In this document: positions 52,782-61,936 of the stretch, piece after piece
How the letters are laid out: each line of letters opens with the position of its first letter
Position numbering within the stretch: the first letter of the stretch is position 1
Assembly: GCA_038238015.1 (NCBI GenBank)
Contig: JBBRYA010000006.1
Location: 1-64,000, forward strand
From: DASQFQ01 sp038238015
GTDB taxonomy: Bacteria > Actinomycetota > Thermoleophilia > Solirubrobacterales > Solirubrobacteraceae
Reading direction: 5' to 3'
Length of the DNA stretch: 64,000 bases
Translations under genes and position numbers: made by a program
The notes under the pieces: generated by a model
What the model was told of the DNA's origin: nothing
The model's input: the letters and a program-made list of their open reading frames with translations, nothing else
Database searches by the model: none

Positions 52782-52991
52782 GCTACGTCCTGCGACGGAT
52801 GGGCGGTCGCCTACCGTGTGCCAGATGCGCTCGGGCCTGCTGATCGCGCTCGGCGCGGCACTCGCGCCGACGCCATCCTGGTCGCCTCGTGCTGCGCGGG
52901 ACCGGCCCGGAGCTCGTAGCCGAGCACTGGCCGGGGCCCGAGCGCTCGCTGCGGGTGATGGTCCGGCTCGCCGGCGCGGGACCGAACCCGA

Positions 52992-53324
52992 CTAGGAGCC
53001 CGCCAGGCTCGGGTGCCCCGGGCCCGGCCACGGTGCCAGGATCAGCACGAGCAGGGCGTCCTCAACCGCGCGCACCGTGTGGCGCTCCTGCGGCGCCCAG
53101 TGCACCAGCGCGCCGGAGCCGGCCCGGGTCGCCCCCTCGCCGCCGTCGACCTCCACCGCCCCCTCGTGCACGTGCAGCCACGCGTGCTCGTGCACCTCGT
53201 GCTCGCCGAGCTCCTCGCCGGCCCGGAGCCGGATCGCGATCACGCGCGCCGCGCCCTCGTCGGAGTGCAGCACCACCGGCTTCTGCGGCGAGACGTCAAC
53301 CGCAGTCAGATCCCAGATGTCCAT
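52992..53324 (-). CDS. Cupin-domain protein
   Basis: 110 residues from the ATG at 53324. ARVIAIRLRAGEELGEHEVHEHAWLHVHEGAVEVDG carries the first cupin motif with its His/Glu metal ligands (G-x5-HxH-like), and GSGALVHWAPQERHTVRAVED the second. It is a small single-barrel protein of unknown ligand. It lies 20 bp downstream of the Nramp-like gene on the same strand and may be co-transcribed. Confidence 0.85.
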   Translation of the reverse strand: MDIWDLTAVDVSPQKPVVLHSDEGAARVIAIRLRAGEELGEHEVHEHAWLHVHEGAVEVDGGEGATRAGSGALVHWAPQERHTVRAVEDALLVLILAPWPGPGHPSLAGS

Positions 53325-53343
53325 GGCCACGAGGCTACCCGCC

Positions 53344-54672
53344 TCAGCGCGTGATCGTGAGCACGGCCAGCGCCACGACCGACACGGCCACCAGGGCGAT
53401 CACGATCGCCGTAGCGGTCGAGGTGCCCCACCCGATCCGGTGCTCGCCCATGACCTCCTGGCTGCGGCTGAGCGTCCGCAGGAAGGGAAGGATCGCGAGC
53501 AGCAGCACCGCATTGAGGGCTTGGGAAAGGAACAGGATCGGGATCAGCGGCGCGCCGGGGATCAGCACCAGGACCACGGCCGCCAGCGCGCACGCGCCGT
53601 AGGCGCCGTAGAACACGGGTGCCTCGCGGAAGCCGCAGTTGAGGTCGCGCCTCCGGTCCAGGGCCTCGGCGATCGAGTAGGCGGTCGAGAGCGGCACGAT
53701 CGCCGCGGCCAGCAAAGCCGCGCCGACCAGGCCGAGGCCGAAGAGGGTCGTGGCGGCGCTTCCGGCCAGCGGTCGCAGCGCGACCGCCGCGTCGCGCGCG
53801 TCGTGGATGCGCAGGCCGCGCGCGTGCAGCGTCGCCGCGCACGCGATGATGATGAACGCGCCGATGACGCCCGTGAGCACGGCGCCGGTGACGACGTCAA
53901 TGCGCTCGTAGCGCAGGTCCTTGATCGAGAGCCGCTTGTCGACGGCGTAGGACTGGATGAACGCGAGCCCCCAGGGAGCCAGCGTCGTCCCGATGGTCGC
54001 CACGGTGTCGAGCACCCCCTTGCGGGTCAGCGGCATGTCCGGGACCACGAGGCCCTGGGCCGTGGCTCCCCAGTCGGGGTGGGCCAGCAGCCCCGAGACG
54101 ATGTACGCGACGAAGATCGCGCTCAGCGCCAGCAGCACGTGCTCGACCCGGCGGAAGCTCCCCTTGAGCACGAGCACGCTGACGGCCGCGGCGGCCAGCG
54201 GGACGGTGATGTACCGGCTGGTCCCGGTGAGGACCTGCATCCCCGCGGCGACGCCGGCGAACTCGGCGCAGATCGTCCCCACGTTCGCGACCACGAGCGC
54301 CGTCAGCGCCATCTGGGTCCAGCGCCGCCCGAAGCGCTCCCTGACCAGCGCCATCAGGCCCTTCCCGGTGACCACGCCGGTGCGGGCCGCCAGGCTGTGG
54401 AAGACGATCAGCGCGATCGTCGACAGCGTCAGCACCCACAGGAGCCGGTAGCCGTAGTCGGCGCCGAGGATCGAGTAGGTCGTGATACCCGCCGGGTCGT
54501 CGTCGGAGAGGCCCGCCAGCAGGCCGGGCCCGAGCACGGCGAGGAACGCCAGCAGCCCGACCCGATGACCGCGCAGCCTCCCCAGGGACCGCAGCGGCCC
54601 GCGCACGACCAGGTGAGGCCGGGGCATCCTGCGGTGGCGGCGCTTGCGAGCCGGCTCTCCGGTGGCCGCCAT
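53344..54672 (-). CDS. Nramp-family-like metal transporter
   Basis: About 442 residues from the ATG at 54672; an ATG at 54627 would remove the basic leader and avoid overlap with a gene remnant. Eleven hydrophobic helices are visible. Helix 1 carries GLSDDDPAGITTYS in place of the canonical DPGN, and helix 6 has LAPWGLAFIQSY where classical Nramp has the MPH motif. The metal site therefore differs from Mn/Fe transporters, and the substrate may be another divalent cation. No metalloregulator box like that of the ZIP gene is seen. Confidence 0.82.
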   Translation of the reverse strand: MAATGEPARKRRHRRMPRPHLVVRGPLRSLGRLRGHRVGLLAFLAVLGPGLLAGLSDDDPAGITTYSILGADYGYRLLWVLTLSTIALIVFHSLAARTGVVTGKGLMALVRERFGRRWTQMALTALVVANVGTICAEFAGVAAGMQVLTGTSRYITVPLAAAAVSVLVLKGSFRRVEHVLLALSAIFVAYIVSGLLAHPDWGATAQGLVVPDMPLTRKGVLDTVATIGTTLAPWGLAFIQSYAVDKRLSIKDLRYERIDVVTGAVLTGVIGAFIIIACAATLHARGLRIHDARDAAVALRPLAGSAATTLFGLGLVGAALLAAAIVPLSTAYSIAEALDRRRDLNCGFREAPVFYGAYGACALAAVVLVLIPGAPLIPILFLSQALNAVLLLAILPFLRTLSRSQEVMGEHRIGWGTSTATAIVIALVAVSVVALAVLTITR

Positions 54673-54748
54673 GGCGTTCCTGCGCGACCCCGACGGCAAC
54701 GCGCTCATCCTGCACCATCGCTACGCGCCGCGGACGACCGGCGCCTGA
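54662..54748 (+). pseudogene. C-terminal remnant of a VOC/glyoxalase-family gene
   Basis: The plus strand encodes AAMAFLRDPDGNALILHHRYAPRTTGA and a stop. This is the usual C-terminal end of VOC proteins (F-x-D-P-D-G-N-x-L-x-L-H-x-R-Y). Nothing upstream continues the fold; the sequence there is the Nramp-like gene on the other strand. It is therefore probably a truncated leftover abutting the transporter's start. Confidence 0.5.
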
Positions 54749-54762
54749 CCCGGATCTCCCGC

Positions 54763-55566
54763 TCACCCGCCGGCGGTGAGCCTCTGCGCGAACTGGGCCA
54801 GCGGGCTCGTTGGGTCCTCGAAGCTGCGGCCCTTCAGGCTCTTGCGCAGCTGCGAGAGCAGGATGCGGTCGACGAGGTGACGGGGAGCAAAGCGCGAGAG
54901 CGCGTTGGTGAGCTGCCCCGTTCGCGTGGTCGTGATGTCGCGGGCGGGCGGGTCGTCGAGCGCGGCGCGGGCGAGCGCTCCCGCGACGTCCTCGAGGCGC
55001 TCCTCGGGTGAGGAGACCTCGAGCCCGAACTCGATCGAGTCGCGGTGGATCGGGGTCTTCACGTAGCCGGGATAGACGGTCGTCACGCTGATCGCGTCGC
55101 CGTGCTCGAGGCGCAGCGCGCCCGAGTAGGCGACGACCCCGTGCTTGCTCATCGCGTACGCGGGGGCAAAGGGCAGCGCCACGAACGCCATGCCGGAAGC
55201 GACGTTGACGACGCGTCCCCGAGCCTCGCGCAGCGCGGGCAGCGCGGCACTCGTCACGCGCCAGGGGCCGAGCAGGTTGACGTCGATGACCGCGAGCGCC
55301 TTGGCGTCGGGCGCCAGGCCTGCGCTCTGGGGGGTCGCGAGCCCGGCGTTGTTGATCACGACGTCGAGGCCGCCGAGGCGCTCGACCGCCTCCTGCACGG
55401 CGTCGTCGACCGACGCCTGGTCGCGGACGTCGCAGGCGATCACGTCGTCTCGCTCCGCGTTCAGGTCGAGGCCGATCACGCGCGCGCCGCGGCGCGCCAG
55501 CTCGGCCATGGTCGCCTCGCCGATCCCGCTGGCGGCGCCGGTGATGATGACGCGCCTGGGGGTCAT
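54763..55566 (-). CDS. Short-chain dehydrogenase/reductase, partner of the BVMO
   Basis: A 267-residue protein: VIITGAASGIGEAT (cofactor loop), an acidic DLN after strand 2 suggesting NAD, VINNAGLA, the catalytic AYAMSK (Tyr, Lys) and TVYPGYVKTPIHR. The ATG at 55566 overlaps the stop of the Baeyer-Villiger monooxygenase by 4 nt. The pair makes chemical sense: alcohol to ketone by the SDR, ketone to ester by the monooxygenase. Confidence 0.92.
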   Translation of the reverse strand: MTPRRVIITGAASGIGEATMAELARRGARVIGLDLNAERDDVIACDVRDQASVDDAVQEAVERLGGLDVVINNAGLATPQSAGLAPDAKALAVIDVNLLGPWRVTSAALPALREARGRVVNVASGMAFVALPFAPAYAMSKHGVVAYSGALRLEHGDAISVTTVYPGYVKTPIHRDSIEFGLEVSSPEERLEDVAGALARAALDDPPARDITTTRTGQLTNALSRFAPRHLVDRILLSQLRKSLKGRSFEDPTSPLAQFAQRLTAGG

Positions 55567-57053
55567 GCCGCCACCGCGACGGTCGCGCGCGTTCCGAGCG
55601 TGTACGCACCGGCGTCGAAGCCCGCGGCGAGCCGGCGGAAGCGCCAGGTCCAGTCCGGCCACAGGGTGGCATTGCGACCGGTGTCGTCGAGATAGAAGCT
55701 CACGCAGCCGCCGGTGTCCCAGACCGTGCCCTGCATCCGGTCGTCGACGTCGCGGTTGTACTCGGCGTGCGCCTCCGGGCGGACCTCGATCGTCCTCGCG
55801 CCGCCGCGGTCCATCTCGCCGATCGCGCGCAGCACGTGCTCGACCTGCGCCTCGATCATGTAGACCATCGAGCTGTGGCCGAGGCCGGTGTTCGGGCCGA
55901 GCAGCAGGAACAGGTTCGGGAACCCGGGCACCGACGTTCCGAGGTAGGCGCGCGGGCTGCCCCGCCACAAGTCGCTCATCAGCGTGCCGTCGCGGCCGCG
56001 GATCTGGTGGGCCACGGGAATGTCGGTGACGTGGAACCCGGTGCCGAAGATGATCGCGTCGACCTCTCGCTCGACGCCGTCCGCGTCGACGATCGAGCGC
56101 TCGCGGACCTCCTCCACGGTGGCGGTCACGAGCTCCACGTTCGGCGCGCCGAGCGCGCGGTACCAGCGGTTCGACGGCAGCATCCGCTTGCAGCCGATCG
56201 TGTAGTCGGGCGTGACCTTCGCGAGCAGCTCGGGGTCGTCGATCTGCTTGCGCATGTGCGAGCGTGCGAGCTTCTCGAGCAGCCCCATCAGCCGCGGCTC
56301 CTTCGCGAAGCCGAGCACGAGGAGCTCCCTCCCCGCGTAGACGGCGGCGCGCACGAGCCGCTGCGCGAGCGGCACGCGGCGGAACAGCGCGCGCTCGGCG
56401 CCGGTGATCGCCCGGTCGCCGTGGGGCATGACCCACGGCGCGGTTCGCTGGAAGACGTGAAGGCGCTCGACGTCGTGGCGGATCTCCGGCACGTACTGGA
56501 TCGCCGACGCCCCCGTCCCGATCGACGCCACCCGCTTGCCCTCCAGCTCGTAGTCGTGATCCCAGCGCGCCGAGTGCATCGTCTTGCCCTCGAAGCTCTC
56601 GAGCCCCGGGAGGTCGGGGATCTTCGGCTCGGTGAGGGGGCCCATGCCGGTCACGAGGACCGACGCGGTGAGCGTCCCGGCGCTGGTCTCGATCTCCCAC
56701 AGCTCCTGGTCCTCGCGCCACGTCGCCGCCGCGACCTCGACGCCGGTGCGCAGGTGGGGCCGGATCCCGAACTCGTCGGCGCAGCGGCGCAGGTACTCGC
56801 GGATCTCGCCCTGCGGCGAGTAGGTGTGCGACCAGCTCGGGTTCGGCGCGAAGGAGAGCGAGTCGAGGTGCGAGGGGACGTCGCACATGCAGCCCGGGTA
56901 GGTGTTGTAGAGCCACGTGCCGCCGACGTCGCCGGCGCGCTCGAGCACGACGAAGTCCTCGACGCCCCGCTGCTTGAGGCGGATCGACATGGCCAGGCCG
57001 GAGAACCCCCCGCCCACGATGACCACCTTCACGTGCCGCTCGGCCAGCCCCAT
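55563..57053 (-). CDS. Baeyer-Villiger-type flavin monooxygenase
   Basis: 496 residues from the ATG at 57053 (GGAGAGG just upstream). VVIVGGGFSGLAMSIRLKQRG is the FAD fold; GGTWLYNTYPGCMCDVPSHLDSLSF is typical of these enzymes. The Baeyer-Villiger fingerprint FxGxxxHxxxW appears as FEGKTMHSARWD near residue 155, followed by the NADPH fold VASIGTGASAIQYVPEI. It oxidises ketones to esters or lactones; some relatives act on amines. It is divergent from a TetR regulator across a palindrome-rich 76 bp. Confidence 0.93.
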   Translation of the reverse strand: MGLAERHVKVVIVGGGFSGLAMSIRLKQRGVEDFVVLERAGDVGGTWLYNTYPGCMCDVPSHLDSLSFAPNPSWSHTYSPQGEIREYLRRCADEFGIRPHLRTGVEVAAATWREDQELWEIETSAGTLTASVLVTGMGPLTEPKIPDLPGLESFEGKTMHSARWDHDYELEGKRVASIGTGASAIQYVPEIRHDVERLHVFQRTAPWVMPHGDRAITGAERALFRRVPLAQRLVRAAVYAGRELLVLGFAKEPRLMGLLEKLARSHMRKQIDDPELLAKVTPDYTIGCKRMLPSNRWYRALGAPNVELVTATVEEVRERSIVDADGVEREVDAIIFGTGFHVTDIPVAHQIRGRDGTLMSDLWRGSPRAYLGTSVPGFPNLFLLLGPNTGLGHSSMVYMIEAQVEHVLRAIGEMDRGGARTIEVRPEAHAEYNRDVDDRMQGTVWDTGGCVSFYLDDTGRNATLWPDWTWRFRRLAAGFDAGAYTLGTRATVAVAA

Positions 57054-57072
57054 GCCTCTCCCTCCATCGCCA

Positions 57073-57116
57073 GTAACGCTTACGTAAGTTACAGTAGCGT
57101 GACTCACGGTGGCGTA
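57073..57116. promoter_or_regulatory. Operator region between BVMO and TetR genes
   Basis: CTTACGTAAG at 57079-57088 is a perfect 10-bp palindrome flanked by GTAAC (57073-57077) and GTTAC (57088-57092). A further GTAAC-type element follows at 57113-57117. Clustered GTAAC/GTTAC half-sites in a divergent promoter are what a TetR repressor controlling itself and the BVMO-SDR operon would use. Confidence 0.6.
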
Positions 57117-57129
57117 ACCTGGCCGTCCG

Positions 57130-57738
57130 ATGGCCGCCGCCAACCGCACGTCGAGCCGGATGACCGCGAGAGCGCGCCGCGACCAGCTCCTCGACGTGAC
57201 GACGGAGCTCGTCACCGAGCGGGGCTTCCAGGCCGTCTCGATGGAGTCCGTGGCCCGCAGCGCGGGCATCTCGCGAGTGCTCATCTACCAGCACTTCGGG
57301 GACCTCCCGGGACTGCTCGAGGCGGTCGTCGAGCGCGAGATGACGCGGGCGCGCGCGCAGATCTCAGAGACCGCGATCTCCGACCTCAGCAAGGGCGACC
57401 CCCGGAAGCTGATGATCGAGAGTCTGCGCGCCTATCTGCAGGCGGTCCGCGACCACCCCACCACGTGGCGCCTCGTCCTGATGCCGCCCCAGGGCGCCCC
57501 CGAGCTCCTGCGCACGAGCATCGTGAGCGGCCGCGCCGCCGTCCTGGACGGGCTCGCGCAGGCGGTGCGCCCGGCGCTCCTGCACGATCGCGACGCCTCC
57601 GACGCGGAGCTGACCGCCCGGGTGCTGTCCGCCATCTCCGACGAGTACGCGAGGCTCGTGCTCACCGACCCCGACCGGTTCCCGCCGGAGCGGCTGCTCG
57701 TCCACGCCCGCCGGCTCGTCGACAAGTGGTCGCTGTAG
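57130..57738 (+). CDS. TetR-family transcriptional regulator
   Basis: A 202-residue protein. The N-terminal helix-turn-helix is LLDVTTELVTERGFQAVSMESVARSAGISRVLIYQHFGDLPGLLEAVV, the standard TetR DNA-binding domain. The C-terminal ligand-binding part is all-helical with no recognisable ligand class. Placed divergently from the BVMO-SDR operon across palindromic sites, it most likely represses that operon until a ketone or related inducer binds. Confidence 0.95.
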   Translation: MAAANRTSSRMTARARRDQLLDVTTELVTERGFQAVSMESVARSAGISRVLIYQHFGDLPGLLEAVVEREMTRARAQISETAISDLSKGDPRKLMIESLRAYLQAVRDHPTTWRLVLMPPQGAPELLRTSIVSGRAAVLDGLAQAVRPALLHDRDASDAELTARVLSAISDEYARLVLTDPDRFPPERLLVHARRLVDKWSL

Positions 57739-57809
57739 GTCAACGCCTGACCCATACTGAGGGCCGGCGTCCGGCGCGCCGTCGTCGACCATGCACTAGG
57801 TTTCGGACC

Positions 57810-60427
57810 GTGTCCCGGGTGCCACGGAGGATCCTCTTCGGCGTCCTCGCCGCGTTCCTGCTCGCCGCATCGCCGGGCGTCGCCGCCGCCGCACCGCCCG
57901 CGGGTGATTCGGTCTATGCGCTCGTGCATGGCTGCTACGCGCTGCGCTCGGCGACGACACAGCAATACGTGACCGCCGACGGGACGTCGGGCTACAAGGC
58001 CGCGAGCGCGAGCGCGGCGGGAGCCGAGGGCTTTCGCATGCAGGCGACGGCGCTGGGCCGCTACCTCCTCTACGACCGCGGCCGGGACTTCCCGGCCGAG
58101 GGCTCCGACGGCGCGGTCGCGCGCATCGCGAGTCCCGGCGAGACCGCCGACTTCGCGCTTAAGAACGTCGGCCCGAGGACGTTCACGCTCACGACCCTGA
58201 AGACGGGCCGGCTGCTCTCGGCGACCGGGCCGGACGGCGCGCTCGTGCTCGTCGGCCAGGGCGCCGCCGGCGACGCCACCCACTTCACCTTCCTCCCGGC
58301 CGCGAAGTGCCAGACCTTCCCCGAGCTGTCGACCAACACGACCGGCGAGCCGAGCAGGGGCCGGACCCCGTTCGGCGACGTCCGCGGCTGGCTGGACTCG
58401 ATCGATCACATGATGGCCTTCGAGTTCATCGGCGGCTCGATCCATTGTGGCCGGCCGTGGAGCCCCTACGGCGCGGCCGTCGCGCTGCGCGACTGCCCCG
58501 ACCACGGCCCGAACGGGTCCACGGCCGCGCTGGAGAACGCGCTGTCCTACGGCGACCCGACGCACCAGCACTCGGCCGACGGGTGGCCGAGCTTCACCGG
58601 CTGGCCGACCGCACCGTCGCTGACGCACGAACAGGTCTACTGGAAGTGGCTGGAGCGCGCCTGGCGCGGAGGCCAGCGGCTGATGGGCGGCGTCGCCGTC
58701 GACAACGGCCAGCTCTGCGAGCTCTATCCGCTGCGGCGCAACTCGTGCGACGAGATGGCGACCGCGCGCCTGGAGATCCAGGACTTCCACGAGCTCCAGG
58801 ACTACATCGACGCCCAGTTCGGCGGCCCCGGCCGCGGCTTCTTCCGCATCGTCACCGATCCGTTCCAGGCTCGGAAGGTCATGAACGACGGCAAGCTCGC
58901 CGTCTTCCTCGGCGCCGAGCTCTCGCGCCCGCTCGGCTGCCGGTCCATCGACGACAAGGCCCAGTGCGACAAGCCGCAGATCGAACGCGAGCTCTCAGAC
59001 CTCTACCGGCGCGGGCTGCGTTCGATGCAGCTCGTGAACAAGTTCGACAACGCGCTCGTCGGCGTGGCGGGCGACGGCGGGTCGACCGGCGTGGTCCTGA
59101 ACTCGGGCAACCGCCGCGAGACCGGCCACTACTGGCAGCTGGAGACCTGCAAGACCGAAGGCGCGGACAAGGAGCAGACCACGGCGCTTGGCGATGACGA
59201 GGCGAACTTCTCGCGCGGGCTGCAGGCGCTCACCGCGCCGGCCGCGCCGGGGCTGCCCGCGGCGGCGGGAACGCCGGCGGGCGTGCCCCAGCTCCCGGTG
59301 GTGGCGGGCGTGCTGCCCGGGACGGGAACCGTGCCACCGGTGTCCACGCCCAGCGGCGCGGTCGCGCCCGTGTACCCACCCCCGCCGCACTGCAACGTGC
59401 GCGGGCTCACCGACCTGGGCAAGACCGTGCTGCAGTCGATGGTCGACCGCCACATGATCATCGACATGGACCACATGTCGGTCAGGGCGCGCAACGAGAC
59501 GCTGACGTTCCTGGAGGCGCGCAGGTACTCGGGCATCGTCTCGACGCACGGCTGGAGCACGCCGGATTCTTCCGCCGAATCTACGGCCTCGGCGGCCTGG
59601 TCACCCCGTACGCGGGCGGGTCGACGAACTTCGCCAAGGAGTGGATGCGCAACCGCGCCTTCAAGAGCCAGGCGTACGCCTTCGGCTTCGGGATCGGCTC
59701 CGACATCGAGGGCTTCGGCTCGCAGGGCGGCCCGCGCCCGGACGCCGCCAAGAACCCGGTGACCTACCCGTTCAAGGGCCTGGACCCAGCGGTGACGCTC
59801 GACCGCCAGCGTTCCAACAGCCGGATCTGGGACGTCAACCGCGACGGCGTGGCGCAGTACGGGCTGTATCCGGACTGGATCGAGGACCTGCGCAAGATCG
59901 CGGGCGACGGGATCGTCGAGGACCTCTCGCACGGCGCCGAGAACTACGTCGAGATGTGGGAGCGCGCCGACGGCGTCGCGGCCCAGCACTGCGTCCCCGC
60001 GCGCCGGCGGATGACGGCGGCCGGGCTGGGCGCGATGCGCCTGGGCGTGACCCACGTCGCGCTGCTGCGCGCCGCCGGACAGCCCGCTGCGCGCCCGGAT
60101 CGGACCTGGACCTACTGCGGCGCCGGTCGCGGGCGCCGGGCGGGCAAGGTGCGGACGGTCCTCACTCCGGGCGGCAGGCTGGCACTCGTCGCTTCGACGA
60201 CCGCCGGGCACAGCATCAAGCGCGTGGGCCGCGGCGCGCGCGCCTCGCGGCTACCGCGGACCAGGCGGCTGACCAAGTCGCTGCGGACGGCCCCCGCCGG
60301 TCACGACGCCCGGTTCGTCTTCGCCGTGCACGGCGGCCGGGTAACCGCCACCGCGGTCGCCGCGAAGAGCGCCGCCCACTCACGGCAGACGCTGCGGCGC
60401 TACCTGCGGATGGCGGGCGTTCGCTGA
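57810..60427 (+). pseudogene. Secreted M19/renal dipeptidase-like protein, frameshifted
   Basis: Starts at a GTG (57810) with a signal peptide (ILFGVLAAFLLAASPGVAAA). Residues 35-170 look like a beta-trefoil or fascin-type domain (CYALRSATTQQYVTADG). The hydrolase part follows: IDHMMAFEFIGGSIHCGRP, RGLRSMQLVNKFDNALVG, and MIIDMDHMSVRARNETLTFLE, then THGWSTP. Near 59560-59572 the frame changes; the protein continues in another frame as GFFRRIYGLGGLVTPYAGG to the stop at 60427, including SDIEGFGSQGG and a basic C-terminal tail. Coding character is good on both sides, so this is one gene with a one-base indel, real or a sequencing error. Confidence 0.75.
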
Positions 60428-60440
60428 GCACAGGCGAGGC

Positions 60441-61883
60441 TCACGACTCGATCCTGCGCTCGCCGGTGTCGTGGACCCAGTCGAGGTGGAACGTGCCCTC
60501 GCGGTCGAAGCGCTCGTAGGTGTGCGCGCCGAACAGGTCGCGCAGGCCCTGGATGAGGCCGGCCGGCCCACGGCCGCGGCGGTAGCCGTCGTAGTAGGCG
60601 AGGGCCGAGGAGAACGCCGGCGCGGGGACGCCGAGCTCGGCCGAGCGCGCCACGACGCGCCGCCACGGGTCCTGCGCCTCGGCCAGCGCGCTCGAGAAGA
60701 AGTCGGCGAGCATCAGGTTGCGCAGGCCGGGCTCGGCGTCGTACGCCTCGCGGATGCGGTCCAGGAAGCGGGCGCGGATGATGCACCCACCGCGCCAGAT
60801 CGTCGCCATCGCGCCGAGGTCGACGTCCCAGCCGTGCTCGTCCGAGGCGGCCGCCATCTGCACGAAGCCCTGCGCGTAGGAGACGATCTTCGCCGCGTAG
60901 AGCGCCTGCTCGAGGTCGTCGGCCAGGCTCGCGTCGGCGCGCCCCTCCGCGCGCGGGCCCTTCAGCCGCTGCTCGGCGTCGGTGCGCTCGTCGCGCAGCG
61001 CGCTCAGCGACCGGGCGCCGACGGCCTCGGAGATGACGGTCAGCGGCACGCCGAGCTCCAGCGCGTCCTGGACGGTCCAGCGCCCCGTGCCCTTCTGCTC
61101 GGCAGCATCGACGATCGCGTCGACCAGCGGCTCCCCGGTGTCGCCGTCGAGCTGGGCGAGCACCTGGGCGGAGATCTCGATCAGGAAGCTCTCGAGCTCG
61201 CCGTCGTTCCAGCCCCGGAACGTCTCGGCGACCTCCGGGACCTCCATCCCGACCCCGTGGCGCAGGAGGTCGTAGCTCTCGGCGATCAGCTGCATGTCGG
61301 CGTACTCGATCCCGTTGTGCACCATCTTCACGTAGTGGCCGGCGCCGTCCGGGCCGACGAACGTGCAGCACGGCGTGTCGTCCACGTGCGCCGCGATGGT
61401 CTCCAGGATCTCGCCGACGACGTCGTCGTAGGCCTCACGGTCCCCGCCGGGCATGATCGACGGGCCGTTCAGCGCTCCCTCCTCACCGCCGGAGACACCG
61501 ACCCCGAGGAAGCGGATCCCGCGGTCCTGCAGCGCCTCGGCGCGGCGCTGCGTGTGCTCGAAGTGCGAGTTGCCGCCGTCGAGGATCACGTCGCCCTCGT
61601 CGAGATGCGGGAGCAGGTCCTCTATGACCGCGTCGACCGGGGCGCCGGCCTTGACCATGCTCATCACCACGCGCGGGCGCGCGAGCGCGGCGACGAACTC
61701 CTCGGTCGAGCCGGTCGCCTCGATGGGCCCCTCGTCCCCATGCTCGGAGGCGAAGCGCTCCGTCTTCTCGGTCGTGCGGTTGTGGACCGCGATGGGGATG
61801 TCGTGGTGGGCGACATTGCGCGCGAGACTCGCGCCCATCGTGGCCAGGCCCGTGAGCCCGAAGTGGCGATCGGAGGAGGTCAT
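60441..61883 (-). CDS. gnd: 6-phosphogluconate dehydrogenase (decarboxylating)
   Basis: 480 residues from the ATG at 61883. GLATMGASLARN is the cofactor loop, with HNRT after strand 2 (NADP type). DGGNSHFEHTQRR, GVGVSGGEEGALNGPSIMPGG (substrate-binding and catalytic), YVKMVHNGIEYADMQLIAE (catalytic Lys) and IWRGGCIIRA are all present. It converts 6-phosphogluconate to ribulose 5-phosphate, CO2 and NADPH in the pentose phosphate pathway. Length is that of the long homodimeric class. It stands alone, with no zwf or pgl gene nearby. Confidence 0.96.
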   Translation of the reverse strand: MTSSDRHFGLTGLATMGASLARNVAHHDIPIAVHNRTTEKTERFASEHGDEGPIEATGSTEEFVAALARPRVVMSMVKAGAPVDAVIEDLLPHLDEGDVILDGGNSHFEHTQRRAEALQDRGIRFLGVGVSGGEEGALNGPSIMPGGDREAYDDVVGEILETIAAHVDDTPCCTFVGPDGAGHYVKMVHNGIEYADMQLIAESYDLLRHGVGMEVPEVAETFRGWNDGELESFLIEISAQVLAQLDGDTGEPLVDAIVDAAEQKGTGRWTVQDALELGVPLTVISEAVGARSLSALRDERTDAEQRLKGPRAEGRADASLADDLEQALYAAKIVSYAQGFVQMAAASDEHGWDVDLGAMATIWRGGCIIRARFLDRIREAYDAEPGLRNLMLADFFSSALAEAQDPWRRVVARSAELGVPAPAFSSALAYYDGYRRGRGPAGLIQGLRDLFGAHTYERFDREGTFHLDWVHDTGERRIES

Positions 61884-61936
61884 GCGACTGCGCAGTACCC
61901 GCCGGTGCACCCGGTTGACTCCGAGCCAGACAGCGC

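Noticed and set aside
52782..52991. Plus-strand ORF starting with a signal-peptide-like stretch (MRSGLLIALGAALA) upstream of crcB, and a possible fluoride riboswitch on the minus strand.
   Set aside because: The ORF turns into low-complexity Arg/Ala sequence with no family resemblance. The minus strand lacks the GGNGAUGG and CUGAUGR elements of the fluoride riboswitch. The segment is left as non-coding.
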